A stretch of DNA of 64,000 bases, from positions 1-64,000 of the forward strand of contig NZ_CP047318.1 of assembly GCF_009857135.1 (NCBI RefSeq). Reading direction: 5' to 3'. Below are positions 37,419-46,137 of this stretch, piece after piece (the first letter of the stretch is position 1; every line of letters starts with the position of its first letter). Origin of the DNA: Streptomyces sp. HM190 (lineage in GTDB: Bacteria > Actinomycetota > Actinomycetes > Streptomycetales > Streptomycetaceae). A program made the position numbers and the translations under genes. Below the pieces are notes generated by a model. That model was given only the letters and a program-made list of their open reading frames with translations. It was not told the DNA's origin and made no database searches.

Positions 37419-37976
37419 CTACAGCTCGAACTCCAGGTGCATGATGTCGGTGAAGCGCACCTCCTCCAGCTGGCCGGCGCGGCGGCCGCCGTCTTGGAAG
37501 TACACCTCCTTGAGCGCTTCGGCGGCGATCTCCTGCAGATGCTGGTCGGTGGCGCCCTGCTCCTGGGCCTCGAAGAAGCGGGCGGCGTACTGGGGTGGCA
37601 GCGCCACGGTCAGGTGACGGAGCCGGTCCTCGTCAGTGGTGCCGACCGGCGCTTTGTAGCCGATCCGGGCGCGGGTGTCGATGACGATGCCGCCGGTGGT
37701 CGCCGCCTTCTGCCGCGCCTGGGCGCGGATCTGTGGTTGCCACCGTGCCTTGACCTCGCGCTCCAGGCGGGCGGCGAGCTGCGGGCGGGGCTTCTTGGCC
37801 TCGTCCTTGACGTACCGCTCCACCTGGCGCTGGGACATTGCAAGCAGTTCGGCGACCGCCTTGGTGCCCTTGAGCTGCTTGACCAGGTACCGCATCTGAG
37901 CACCCGCGCGTTTGGGGGCCGGGCGGGTGAACGCCTTCTGCACCGCCTTGTCCAGGCCGTCCCCGAACAGGGTCAT
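37419..37976 (-). CDS. tpg: telomere terminal protein Tpg
   Basis: 185 residues beginning MTLFGDGLDKAVQKAFTRP, the hallmark N-terminus of Streptomyces terminal proteins, then MRYLVKQLKGTKAVAELL and an HTH-like QRQVERYVKDEAKK, GGIVIDTRARIGY, and the C-terminal FQDGGRRAGQLEEVRFTDI. Tpg is the protein covalently attached to the 5' telomere ends that primes end replication. It starts 12 bases after the tap stop. Length is full for the family. Confidence 0.96.
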   Translation of the reverse strand: MTLFGDGLDKAVQKAFTRPAPKRAGAQMRYLVKQLKGTKAVAELLAMSQRQVERYVKDEAKKPRPQLAARLEREVKARWQPQIRAQARQKAATTGGIVIDTRARIGYKAPVGTTDEDRLRHLTVALPPQYAARFFEAQEQGATDQHLQEIAAEALKEVYFQDGGRRAGQLEEVRFTDIMHLEFEL

Positions 37977-37988
37977 CGTCGCTCTCTC

Positions 37989-40241
37989 CTACTCTCCGTT
38001 GTCGACGTCGGTGACGGTGCCGTCCTTGATGTACCGGGCGAGGTTGAGCTCCGGGGCGTTGAACCGCTCGCGGACCTCTTCGCCCCACAGCACGCTCTGG
38101 GTACCCTCGTGCTTGACCAGGCCCGGGTTGATGCCGAGCTTGAAGCCGCCGGGCAGCGGCTTGCCGTCCCGGTAGGGAAGGAAGTCCAGCGGGCTGTCGC
38201 CGTTGGCCGCGTACACGACGCAGTCGGAGAGGATCGCCACCGGGTACTGTCCGGTGAACGCCGCGTGCTTGACGATCTTCCGGTGCAGGTTGATCCGCGT
38301 GCGGGAGATGACCGCTGCACGGATGTCCGGCCGCCACGTCGGGCGGGACAGCGCCCGCCATGGCTGCCCGGGCTTCCAGCCCTCGCCCCGGGGGCGTTCG
38401 CGCAGCTTGCCGAGGCCGCCCTTGACCGTCGCCTTGATCGCCGAGACGGCGATCGCCAGCTGCGGGTCGCGCTCCTTGTAGCCGTCCATGGCTTCCAGGA
38501 AGTCGGCTGGGGACAGGTCGGCGTCGACGCCGAGGTCGGCCATCGTGGCGAGGTAGGCGTCGCGCAGGCGGTTGTACCAGGCGTCGAGGTAGCGGCCGTT
38601 GTCGTACCGCACGTATGCCTCGAGCGGCGCGACGTCGTAGCCGAGTTCCACCGCGTACGCCACCGTCGGCGTCGCGTACCAGGCCGGTCCTTCGGGGCGC
38701 TCGCCCTTCGGCGTGAACGGGCTGGGCAGCAGGCCGGCGTCCAGGTCCGTCCACTTGTCCTTGGCGACCTTCACGCGGGACAGGTCGACGTGGGACAGGT
38801 CGACCAGCCAGCTTCCGGGGAGCTTCGGGTCGAACACCGGCTGCTTGACATGCGTCGGCTCGCCGAGGCCGACGATCAGCCCGTTGGCGCCTGCGGCGAA
38901 GGCCATGTTGACGTCGATGCCGACGAGGTTGCGGCGCATGCATTCGTCGTCGGTGAGCGGGCGCGCCCAGTCGTACGCCTCCTCGAGCAGCTTCTCCGCC
39001 GGTCCCCGGACGTGGAAGCGCGGGAGGCCATTGAGGAGCGGGTGCCCGTCCGGGGCCTCGCAGGGCGCGCAGTCCACCGAATGCTCACCCAGTGAGCCGG
39101 GGTTCTTGCTGTCCGCCTTCCGGAAGCCGCCGGTGGCTTCGTCGCGCACGGCGTAGGTCGGTGGGTGCAGCGCGGTCATCAGCTCCAGGCCGGTCACGGC
39201 GGTGGAGCCGCGCGGCGTCATCACCCTCGACGTGTACACGCCCAGGAGCCGGGCGAGTTCCGCCGCCGGGAGCTGGGCAGCCTCGCCCCAGTGGCGGGAG
39301 TCGAGCGCGTGCCAGGACGGGATGCACAGCTGCACGCAGTTGCGTTCTGAGCCCTGCGCCGGGCGGTAGATCCTCGCCCAAGGCCCGAAGCCCCTTTTCG
39401 TGAGCTTCCAGTCGGCGCGGGCCAGCTGCTTGATGACCTTGTGGCTCTCCGGGATCCGTCCGGCGAGCTTCTCCTCATCGGTGAGGGCGACCGGCAGGCC
39501 GTAGCGCTCCAGCGCGGCCTCGGTGAGCACGATCAGCGGGTCGCCGTCTTTGCCCGGCCCGGACAGCTTTGGCTGCCCGAGCCTGGCCTCCTTCAGGGTC
39601 CAGTCGACCAGGGCCGGGACGGACTTGGCGGGCACGTCCAGGACCAGGCCACCGACACAATACGCCAGCACGTGGCCGTCGTCGTCGACATCGACGACCG
39701 CAAGCGGACCGTTGGCGAAGCGCGGATCGGCATTGGCGGGAGTGTTCTCCGGGGCGGCCTTCCGTGCGGCCGGGCGGCGTGACGCCGACGACGGTCTGGT
39801 GATGCGCGGCGGACGTGACGCGGCGGCCGAAGCAGCGGTGGTGGCGGTGGGGCGGGGTTCGGTGTTTTCGGAAGCAGCCATGGTCGCAGCCTCGGAGGCC
39901 GGGGCTGTGGGCAGAGTCCGCGCTTCCGGAGCGGGGGCGGGGGTGCTTGCGGACGTCGCGGGAGCGGCCGTGTCGTGTACCGGGGTTGTGGCGCTGGGAT
40001 CGGCAGGGTAGAGCTCCACGAGCTTGCTGAGCAGGCGTGCGTACGCGTCACGCTCGGGGGGCCGGGGCTCCGTCTTACCTGACTCCCAGGCACTGACGGT
40101 CGCCCGACGCACCTGCAGAGCCTCAGCCACTTCGTCCAGTGTGAAGCCGTGGGCCTGACGCAGCCGCTTGCGCTCCGCCGGTGGCGGAAGCACGGCACGG
40201 GACGCGATCAGCGCGTCGACCCGGTCGAACAACTCGGGCAT
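37989..40241 (-). CDS. tap: telomere-associated protein Tap
   Basis: 750 residues from ATG 40241 with AGGAGGT five bases upstream. An XRE-type HTH (FTLDEVAEALQVRRATVSAW, near residues 31-50) is followed by a Pro/Ala linker and a large C-terminal domain (FARAIYRP-like motifs, WYATPTVAYAVELGYDVAPL). Tap binds the 3' telomere overhang and recruits Tpg. The tap-tpg order and spacing match known linear replicons. A pair of GCGTAC direct repeats upstream may be its operator. Confidence 0.95.
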   Translation of the reverse strand: MPELFDRVDALIASRAVLPPPAERKRLRQAHGFTLDEVAEALQVRRATVSAWESGKTEPRPPERDAYARLLSKLVELYPADPSATTPVHDTAAPATSASTPAPAPEARTLPTAPASEAATMAASENTEPRPTATTAASAAASRPPRITRPSSASRRPAARKAAPENTPANADPRFANGPLAVVDVDDDGHVLAYCVGGLVLDVPAKSVPALVDWTLKEARLGQPKLSGPGKDGDPLIVLTEAALERYGLPVALTDEEKLAGRIPESHKVIKQLARADWKLTKRGFGPWARIYRPAQGSERNCVQLCIPSWHALDSRHWGEAAQLPAAELARLLGVYTSRVMTPRGSTAVTGLELMTALHPPTYAVRDEATGGFRKADSKNPGSLGEHSVDCAPCEAPDGHPLLNGLPRFHVRGPAEKLLEEAYDWARPLTDDECMRRNLVGIDVNMAFAAGANGLIVGLGEPTHVKQPVFDPKLPGSWLVDLSHVDLSRVKVAKDKWTDLDAGLLPSPFTPKGERPEGPAWYATPTVAYAVELGYDVAPLEAYVRYDNGRYLDAWYNRLRDAYLATMADLGVDADLSPADFLEAMDGYKERDPQLAIAVSAIKATVKGGLGKLRERPRGEGWKPGQPWRALSRPTWRPDIRAAVISRTRINLHRKIVKHAAFTGQYPVAILSDCVVYAANGDSPLDFLPYRDGKPLPGGFKLGINPGLVKHEGTQSVLWGEEVRERFNAPELNLARYIKDGTVTDVDNGE

Positions 40242-40285
40242 GGAACACCTCCTGTGCCTCAACCATAGTCTGAAGCGCATGTTTT

Positions 40286-40302
40286 GCGTACTAATGGCGT
40301 AC
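40286..40302. promoter_or_regulatory. direct repeats in tap promoter region
   Basis: GCGTAC at 40286-40291 and 40297-40302, an 11-bp (one helical turn) spacing, about 45-60 bases upstream of the tap start. A possible site for autoregulation by the Tap HTH; not otherwise supported. Confidence 0.35.
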
Positions 40303-40428
40303 GAACAGCGTGCGGGGCCTTTTGGCGAGTGACTCGCCGTAAGCCGCTTGAAGCCCGCATGACCTGCCTCAGCGAACTTTGGCGAGCCTCAGTGAAGTCG
40401 GACCGACTGGGGTCTGTCTCCTCGAGGT

Positions 40429-40854
40429 TTGACCATCGAGGTGGAGCGGGTTGTCCTGGCTGAGTACGGACGTCATGATCGCGGGATGACCGAGGAGACG
40501 GTTGTCGAGAAGACCTGGCGGCTGATGCTGGAGGGACATCCCACGGCGCGACGGGGAGATCTCGTGGTCATAGAGGCCGCCTACGCCGAGCCGCGGTTGC
40601 GGGTCCTGTTCCCGTTTCCGAGCCACGGGGCCCTCCATTTCCACAGGAACACCCAGTTCCCGTGAAGCAACGACCTGCCGTTCATCGCGAGCGGCACCCA
40701 GTCGTACACGGTTTACGCCCCGCAGTACACGGGCGTCTTGGGCGAGGTACTCACACCACGGGAGGCGGCCGCGTTGGTAGTGGCCCACCTGCCCCACGAC
40801 TGCGGGCCGGCCTTCGAGGGTCCGTGGCCCCCGCCGGAGAGCTCCACCGGCTGA
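40429..40854 (+). pseudogene. DUF6193-like protein gene with an in-frame stop
   Basis: The frame MTEETVVEKTWRLMLEGHP ... RLRVLFPFPSHGALHFHR ... FP reaches TGA at 40663-40665. Reading on in the same frame continues SNDLPFIASGTQSYTVYAP to a natural stop at 40854. A Trp (TGG) would fit the position, so a single G-to-A change has probably created the stop. The FPFPSHG.LHF and S/N-D-x-PFI blocks recall the DUF6193 family of Streptomyces. The visible protein is also N-terminally short for the family as I remember it. It is a remnant. Confidence 0.65.
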
Positions 40855-40980
40855 ATCAGCTGCAGAGCTGCAGCCGTCATGCCAGTCAGACTTCGGAGAA
40901 TGCTCAAACTTCGCTGAGACGGGTCACCGTCTGCATCACCTGGACCGGCTGTCTCCGTGCTGGTGGCTGGTGTCGTGGAT

Positions 40981-41994
40981 TCACCATCCGTACGCCAGGG
41001 TCCAGTGCAGGTCTCCCGAGTCTGGGCAGGCCTGCCATGACCTGAGCAGCCCGGTGGCTGCCAGTTGGTCGAGCAGGGTGGGCAGCTCCGTGAGCGGGAC
41101 GCCACAGGCGCGCGCCATCTGGTCGAGCTCGCCCAGACCGCTGCCGTCTTGCGGATCGGCGTGCGCCGCGAGGTAGGCGCTCGCCAGCTGCGGCAACGGT
41201 CCGATTGCCCTTGCGGTCGAGGAGGAGCTGGCGCGCAGTGCCCAGTCCGCGGCACGCATCCGGTCGGGGCGGGCCGGGGCTTGGCCAAGCAGCGCGGCGT
41301 CAAGCAGTTCGGCAACGACCTCGTTGGCCCCGGTCGCGGGGATGATGCGCAGCCATCGCGCGCGCTCCAGCTCGCGCCATGGGTCCTGGACGGCGTTGAG
41401 GCGGAGGCTGCGCAGCACCCCTTTGGGCAGCCGGACGTGCATTGTGGTGTTCACGCGGAGGGCGCACTGCAGCGCGAGCAAACGCGCGGCAGGCGAAGTG
41501 TCCGCTGGAAGCGCGGCGGCCAGGTAGCTGAGGATTTCACGTACCCGGGTCTGTTCGCCGGGCCCCTTGGGGCGGCGTCTGTGCCGCCGGGCGGCTGTCG
41601 GGTGCAGCGGTAGGCGGGCGAGGACGGTGTCGGGCACTACGGCGGCCTGTGCTGTCGCTGCGGCGCAGGCGCTGCAGGCGTCGGCGAGCCGCCATAGTCG
41701 TCCGCCGTGTCCGCGTGCGAGGAGGAGGCGGATTGGGCCGGCGCAGCCGCGGTGGCGGGGGTGCCAGTGGCAGCCGCGTTCATGACATTGGCAGATCCGT
41801 AGGTGCGAGGGGAGGAGGTTGCCGCGTGCGTGCCGTGCGAGGTGGGCGAGGGCGGCTGCGCGTGCGGCGGCTGCGGTGATCTGCCCGCTGGCTTGCGGGC
41901 ATTGCCGGCATACGAGAGCAAGCCCACCGGCGTGCGGGCGCAGTTCCACGGTCCAGGCGCGTGGTGTCGTCGGACATGCTGTGCGCAGCCTCAT
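40981..41994 (-). CDS. Cys/His-rich protein divergent from an XRE regulator
   Basis: 337 residues from ATG 41994 with GAGGAGG upstream. The N-terminal ~120 residues carry Cys/His clusters (CRQC; ICQCHERGCHWHPRHRGC; CSACAAA) that could bind zinc. The C-terminal part is helical with winged-helix-like features (LGELDQMARACGVPLTELPTLLDQLAATG). It lies divergent from the small XRE gene, across three repeated operator-like motifs. I recognise the pattern from Streptomyces accessory regions but not a named family. Confidence 0.65.
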   Translation of the reverse strand: MRLRTACPTTPRAWTVELRPHAGGLALVCRQCPQASGQITAAAARAAALAHLARHARGNLLPSHLRICQCHERGCHWHPRHRGCAGPIRLLLARGHGGRLWRLADACSACAAATAQAAVVPDTVLARLPLHPTAARRHRRRPKGPGEQTRVREILSYLAAALPADTSPAARLLALQCALRVNTTMHVRLPKGVLRSLRLNAVQDPWRELERARWLRIIPATGANEVVAELLDAALLGQAPARPDRMRAADWALRASSSSTARAIGPLPQLASAYLAAHADPQDGSGLGELDQMARACGVPLTELPTLLDQLAATGLLRSWQACPDSGDLHWTLAYGW

Positions 41995-42065
41995 GGGCGC
42001 GTGTTCCTCCTCGCTTCGTCCGTGCCGGTCCTGTTCGTGGGCGGAGGGACGGCCGCCCACCGTAG

Positions 42066-42145
42066 TGCAGAGGTCTGCCCTCTCGCGGGCGCCGCCACCT
42101 GGGAAAATAGGGCAGAGGTATGCACTGGCAGTGCAGGGGTCTGCA
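42066..42145. promoter_or_regulatory. three copies of an operator-like imperfect palindrome
   Basis: TGCAGAGGTCTGCC (42066-42079), GGCAGAGGTATGCA (42111-42124) and TGCAGGGGTCTGCA (42132-42145), consensus TGCAGAGGTCTGCA. The last two are 21 bp apart centre to centre, two turns on the same face. They fill the interval between divergent genes. The XRE protein encoded 15 bases downstream is the obvious candidate to bind them. Confidence 0.65.
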
Positions 42146-42160
42146 CCGTCGGATGGACGG

Positions 42161-42424
42161 GTGACGATCTTGCCGCCCGATCCGGACCTCACTGCGCTGC
42201 GGTTCGAACTCGCGCGCCTGCGGGCCGCGCGCGGGTGGAGCTATGACGAGCTTGCCTCCCGCAGCGGCCTGGCCAGACGCACCGTCATCGAGATCGAGCA
42301 GGGCCGCACCATCGGCACGCTGAAGACCTGGCACGCTCTCGCCCACGCCCTGAACACCCCGCTCGACGAGCTCTTCAGCACCCTGTGCCGCGGGCACGAC
42401 CTGCCCGGCCCGGCTGGGGACTGA
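42161..42424 (+). CDS. XRE-family HTH regulator
   Basis: 87 residues from GTG 42161. RFELARLRAARGWSYDELA, SGLARRTVIEIEQGR and TLKTWHALAHALNTPLDELF form a complete HTH_3 domain and nothing else. It is likely to bind the three repeats in its own promoter region and control both itself and the divergent Cys/His-rich gene. Confidence 0.88.
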   Translation: MTILPPDPDLTALRFELARLRAARGWSYDELASRSGLARRTVIEIEQGRTIGTLKTWHALAHALNTPLDELFSTLCRGHDLPGPAGD

Positions 42425-42584
42425 CTCCGCGCCCGGGTGCCAGCCGCAGATCACCCGAACCGGCGAGACCCGCCCAAACACGCGATCACGCATTCGCACG
42501 CCAGTCGCACCGGATGGGGCTGACCGGGCGATCCGGCGGAGCTGCTGCCGCGGATGCGGCGTGTTGGCTGGCAGGTTCGCCCGC

Positions 42585-43478
42585 ATGCGCTCCACACCTC
42601 CCCCGGCCCGGCGCTGGGACGGAAGCCCCCTCGTCCACCGCGTGCGCCGTTCCCTGCACGTCTCCCCCGACGGCGTCAGCCGACTGCTGCGCTGCGGTCA
42701 GGGCGACCGGTGCCGCGAGTGCGGCAACCGGATCGAGTGGTACCACCGCGGCGCTCGGCGGCCCGTCCGCCTTCATCCGCACGAGCTTCCGGCCGCCCGG
42801 GTGCCCGCCGTGTGCCGCTGGCACGTCAGCTCCGGTGTCGCCTACCTGGGCGGGGACGGCAGCAGCTGGTGCCGTCTGCCGCACGCCGTCGTCTGTCCCG
42901 CCCGCGACACTCCCCCGCCGCCGCCCGAGCTGACCGGGCTGCGCCGGTCGCTGGCCGTGAACACCCGCCGCCTGATCGACACCGGCGCCTTCACCCCCTG
43001 CTCAGCCTCCCCGGACGGCCCGGCACCCCAACGGAAGAACTCGGCAGACTGCCGCCCGGCCCGCCCCGTCGTGCAACTGCTGTACGTGCGCTACCTCGCC
43101 GCCCGCCCGGTGGACGAGATCCAGTGCATCGCCCAGACCCGGCGCCGTCACCGCTGCACCAGCACTCTGCTCTCCCCCGAGACCCCGGCCGGCACCTGGA
43201 GGCTGGTCCCGGCCACCGCGACGAGCGGGCAGCTGGCCCTGCCCTCCGCGGTTATGGCCATCTACGACCTCAGCGCCATCCCGTACGTCGAGCAGCTGCG
43301 CTGGCGCGCCCAGCGCTGCCCGCAGCACGCCGCCATCCCCACGGCCGCCGACCTGGCGGTGGCCGACTGGGAGCCCTTCGACCCCCTGGCCCACCACGAG
43401 CACATCCACAACCGCCTTCCCACCCGCACCCGACGCCCAGGCCCCACCGGCAGGGCACACGAGGCAGTTGGCCCATGA
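42585..43478 (+). CDS. DUF6083 domain protein
   Basis: 297 residues from ATG 42585. MRSTPPPARRWDGSPL, LLRCGQGDRCRECGNRIEWY, RPVRLHPHELPA and CRWHVSSG are the landmarks of the DUF6083 family, with a CxxC pair that probably binds zinc. The family is common in Streptomyces and has no assigned function. The C-terminal half contains additional conserved-looking residues (PYVEQLRWRAQRCPQHA). It stands alone downstream of the XRE gene. Confidence 0.8.
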   Translation: MRSTPPPARRWDGSPLVHRVRRSLHVSPDGVSRLLRCGQGDRCRECGNRIEWYHRGARRPVRLHPHELPAARVPAVCRWHVSSGVAYLGGDGSSWCRLPHAVVCPARDTPPPPPELTGLRRSLAVNTRRLIDTGAFTPCSASPDGPAPQRKNSADCRPARPVVQLLYVRYLAARPVDEIQCIAQTRRRHRCTSTLLSPETPAGTWRLVPATATSGQLALPSAVMAIYDLSAIPYVEQLRWRAQRCPQHAAIPTAADLAVADWEPFDPLAHHEHIHNRLPTRTRRPGPTGRAHEAVGP

Positions 43479-43548
43479 CGCCCTTCCACTCCCTCGAGCT
43501 CACCCTGCCCAGGCCCGCCACCCAGGGCAGGCTCCGGCATGCCCGGGC

Positions 43549-43674
43549 ATGCGTCCGGCCGACCGCGAACGCGGACCGTACCCAGCTGATAGCAGTGCAG
43601 AGCGCGCAGCCTGGGCGGTGCCCTGCACGTGCTACGGCACCAACGGGGCATGCGACTGCCGATCGGCATCCTGA
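43549..43674 (+). CDS. very small Cys-rich protein, doubtful
   Basis: 41 codons (MRPADRERGPYP ... CTCYGTNGACDC). The Cys spacing is suggestive of a metal site, but there is no clear ribosome site and no homologue I can name. Confidence 0.25.
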   Translation: MRPADRERGPYPADSSAERAAWAVPCTCYGTNGACDCRSAS

Positions 43675-44037
43675 CCACGCACCGCCCCAACCGGCACGGC
43701 CGGGTTCTGCTCAACATCGTTCTCGGCCTCTTGAGCAGGTGCGGTCCTCCGCCGGGCCGCAACAGATCTGGAGCAGCGGCCGCAGGATGTGCTCGGCCGG
43801 TACGTGGCCGCGGACCGTGCCCGGCGTGAGCAGGAACGCGCCCGGCGCCCGGAGAACCGGCTCGCGAGCCTGCTCACCACCCCACCATCGAAGAAGTACT
43901 GGTCTGCGCGGCCCGAATCCTGCACAGCCGGCATCACACTGCGTCCCGGCAGCGCTGCGAGCCCATCCCGGACGCTGCACCTTGCCGGGACGGCAGCCCA
44001 CACCGCAGACCTCACTCATCATCCCTTTCCCCTTCCG
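43675..44037. other. region before UvrD-like gene, no assigned gene
   Basis: A helical stretch (LGRYVAADRARREQERARRPENRLASLL) can be read near 43796-43880 in the frame of the helicase gene. It has no credible start, and an unlikely linker intervenes. It may be a remnant of another gene. Nothing else is supported. Confidence 0.3.
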
Positions 44038-45579
44038 ATGTTTTTCTTCTCTTTCGCGGAGTTCTTGTTGCACACGCCCACCGACGAACAGGCGCACGCT
44101 GCCGACGTTTTCCGGGCCGGTCACCATCTCGTTCTGCAGGCCGGCGCCGGGACAGGGAAGACCAGCACCCTCGGCCTCCTCGCGGCCGGAACCCACCGCC
44201 GCGGCCGCTACCTCGCCTTCAACAAGAACATCGCCCAGGACGCCGCCGGCCGCTTCCCCCGCACGGTGCTGTGCAAGACCGCTCACGCCACAGCCTTCGC
44301 CGCCGTCGGTCACCGCTACACCCGCCGGCTCAACAGCCCCCGCCAGCCCGCGTGGAAGACCGGCCAGGCGCTCGGTATCACGCGTCCGGTCCGCATCGGT
44401 GCTCACGAGATCGGCCCCCGCGCGCTCTCCCACACCGTGCTGCGCACCGTCACCCGCTACTGCTACTCCGCCGACCGCGCCCTGACCGGCCACCACGTGC
44501 CACGATTGCGTGGCCTGGACACACCCGGCGACCATGCCCGACTTGCCGACGAGGTCATGCCGTTCGCGACCAAAGCCTGGGCCGATCTGCACAACCCCGA
44601 TCAGGGCGTGGTCCGTTTCGAACACGACCACTACCTCAAAATGTGGGCCCTTACCGCACCCACCATCGAAGAGGACTTCCTCTTCCTCGACGAGGCCCAG
44701 GACACCAACCCGGTCCTCGAGGAGGTCTTCGCCGCCCAACGCGACCACGCACAGCTCGTCATGGTCGGCGACTCCGCCCAGGCCATCTACGGCTGGCGCG
44801 GCGCCCGGGACGTGATGACCGGATTCGACGCCACCCCTCTCACCCTGACCCGCTCCTTCCGCTTCGGCCCCCTGATCGCCGAAGAGGCCAACCGGTGGCT
44901 CACCCTCGCCGACGCCCCCATCCGCCTGACCGGCAGCGACACCATCCCCACCGACATCGGCAGCCTCGACCGGCCGGACGCGGTGCTGTGCCGCACCAAC
45001 ATCGGCGCCATGGCCGAAGTCATGCGTCTGCTCGCCGTCGGCCACCGCGTCGCCCTCACCCGCGGAGGACAGCAGCTGGCCGCGCTCGCCCTCGCGGCCC
45101 GCGACCTCAAAGACGGCCGCCGCACCTCCCACCCCGAACTCGTGCTCTTCGCCTCCTGGGGCGAACTGCAGGATTACGCCGCCCACGACCCCGCAGGACG
45201 CGACCTCCAGCCCTTCGTCGACCTCGTCGACACCCACGGACCCGACGCCATCCTCACCGCCGTCGACCAGCTCACCGACGAACAGCACGCCGACGTCACC
45301 GTCTCCACCGCCCACACCGCCAAGGGCCGCGAATGGCTCACCGTCAAAATCGCCGACGACTTTCCCCCGCCCAAGGACACCGACCAGCACGACGCCCAAG
45401 GCCAGCCCATTCCCGAACCTGTCAGCGACACCGATGCCCGCCTCGCCTACGTCGCTGTCACCCGCGCCCGCCACCACCTCGACCTCGGCGGCCTCTCATG
45501 GATCAACACCCACCCCGCCCCGCACCGAGCGCCAGCTGAAGCCCGCGCAACGGCTAGCGTCATGACCTGCGCGGGTTAA
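44038..45579 (+). CDS. UvrD/Rep-like superfamily 1 helicase
   Basis: 513 residues from ATG 44038; TTG 44068 with GGAG just upstream is an alternative start. Motifs: GAGTGKTST (I, near residue 38), FLFLDEAQDTNP (II, near 217), GDSAQAIYGWRGA (III), LTRSFRFG (IV), VSTAHTAKGREW (V) and YVAVTRARHHLDL (VI). It is shorter than full UvrD (about 720) because the 1B/2B insertions are small, as in many plasmid- and defence-linked helicases. ATP-driven 3'-5' unwinding is expected. No partner gene is evident except the small RHH-like gene downstream. Confidence 0.9.
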   Translation: MFFFSFAEFLLHTPTDEQAHAADVFRAGHHLVLQAGAGTGKTSTLGLLAAGTHRRGRYLAFNKNIAQDAAGRFPRTVLCKTAHATAFAAVGHRYTRRLNSPRQPAWKTGQALGITRPVRIGAHEIGPRALSHTVLRTVTRYCYSADRALTGHHVPRLRGLDTPGDHARLADEVMPFATKAWADLHNPDQGVVRFEHDHYLKMWALTAPTIEEDFLFLDEAQDTNPVLEEVFAAQRDHAQLVMVGDSAQAIYGWRGARDVMTGFDATPLTLTRSFRFGPLIAEEANRWLTLADAPIRLTGSDTIPTDIGSLDRPDAVLCRTNIGAMAEVMRLLAVGHRVALTRGGQQLAALALAARDLKDGRRTSHPELVLFASWGELQDYAAHDPAGRDLQPFVDLVDTHGPDAILTAVDQLTDEQHADVTVSTAHTAKGREWLTVKIADDFPPPKDTDQHDAQGQPIPEPVSDTDARLAYVAVTRARHHLDLGGLSWINTHPAPHRAPAEARATASVMTCAG

Positions 45580-45631
45580 CACCCGGCACCCCGCCGAGCA
45601 GCAGTTCCACCGGCCAAAGGAGGCCACCACG

Positions 45632-45841
45632 ATGACATTCACGGCCGCGGAAAGAGAAGCGATCGCCGCCCACTCCGCCGCTCTCGGCCTGTCCGCCGAT
45701 GAGTACATCCGTCAGACTGCAGCCGACCGGGCCCTGTCCTGGCAGCGCGAGCGGGAAACCTTCCACGCAATGGCGCAGCGACGCGGCTGCACCGCCGACG
45801 AGCTGGTGCAGCGCGGAACCCTCACCGACAACAGCCACTAA
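45632..45841 (+). CDS. small ribbon-helix-helix-like protein
   Basis: 69 residues from ATG 45632 with a near-perfect AAAGGAGG site. MTFTAAEREAIAAHSAALGLSADEYIRQTA resembles the strand-helix-helix of plasmid mobilisation accessory proteins and antitoxins. The rest is helical. There is no toxin or relaxase next to it. It may regulate the helicase gene or be an orphan plasmid protein. Confidence 0.6.
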   Translation: MTFTAAEREAIAAHSAALGLSADEYIRQTAADRALSWQRERETFHAMAQRRGCTADELVQRGTLTDNSH

Positions 45842-46048
45842 CCAGCCCGCACCCAGAGCCCCCGGGAACAGCTGCCACGCGAGAGGTGCGGCTCGCCCGA
45901 CAAGGCCGCCAAGGCCGGTGGCCGACCCGCCTGTTCGGCCCGGTTCGCGTGCTCCGCCTTGCCCTCGGCAGAAGGCACTGCTGACTGCCGCCCGGACCAC
46001 ACGAGTAGGATCCTCTTCGATAGAGCTGGCCTCGCAGGTCAGCAAGGG

Positions 46049-46137
46049 AGCATCCCCACGTAAGTAGGGGTCTATCCACGGCCGCGCCACTGGCGGCGTC
46101 ACCACCTCGTTGTTCCCCACGCGGGTGGGGGTCCGCC
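46049..46137 (+). CRISPR. two-repeat mini CRISPR array beside tniB
   Basis: Two repeat-like units, 46049-46076 and 46110-46137, are exactly 61 bp apart, the same 28+33 period as the main arrays. The first is divergent (CCCCACGTAAGTAGGGG) and the second is near consensus (CCCCACGCGGGTGGGGG). One 33-nt spacer lies between at 46077-46109. The upstream sequence (CTCGCAGGTCAGCAAGG) may be a short leader. It lies 272 bases from the end of tniB, on the far side of the gene train from the main arrays. Confidence 0.75.

Noticed and set aside
37419..40241. That this stretch is a telomere
   Set aside because: tap-tpg are genes carried at any position on linear replicons; sequence continues on both sides without the stacked palindromes of telomeres.
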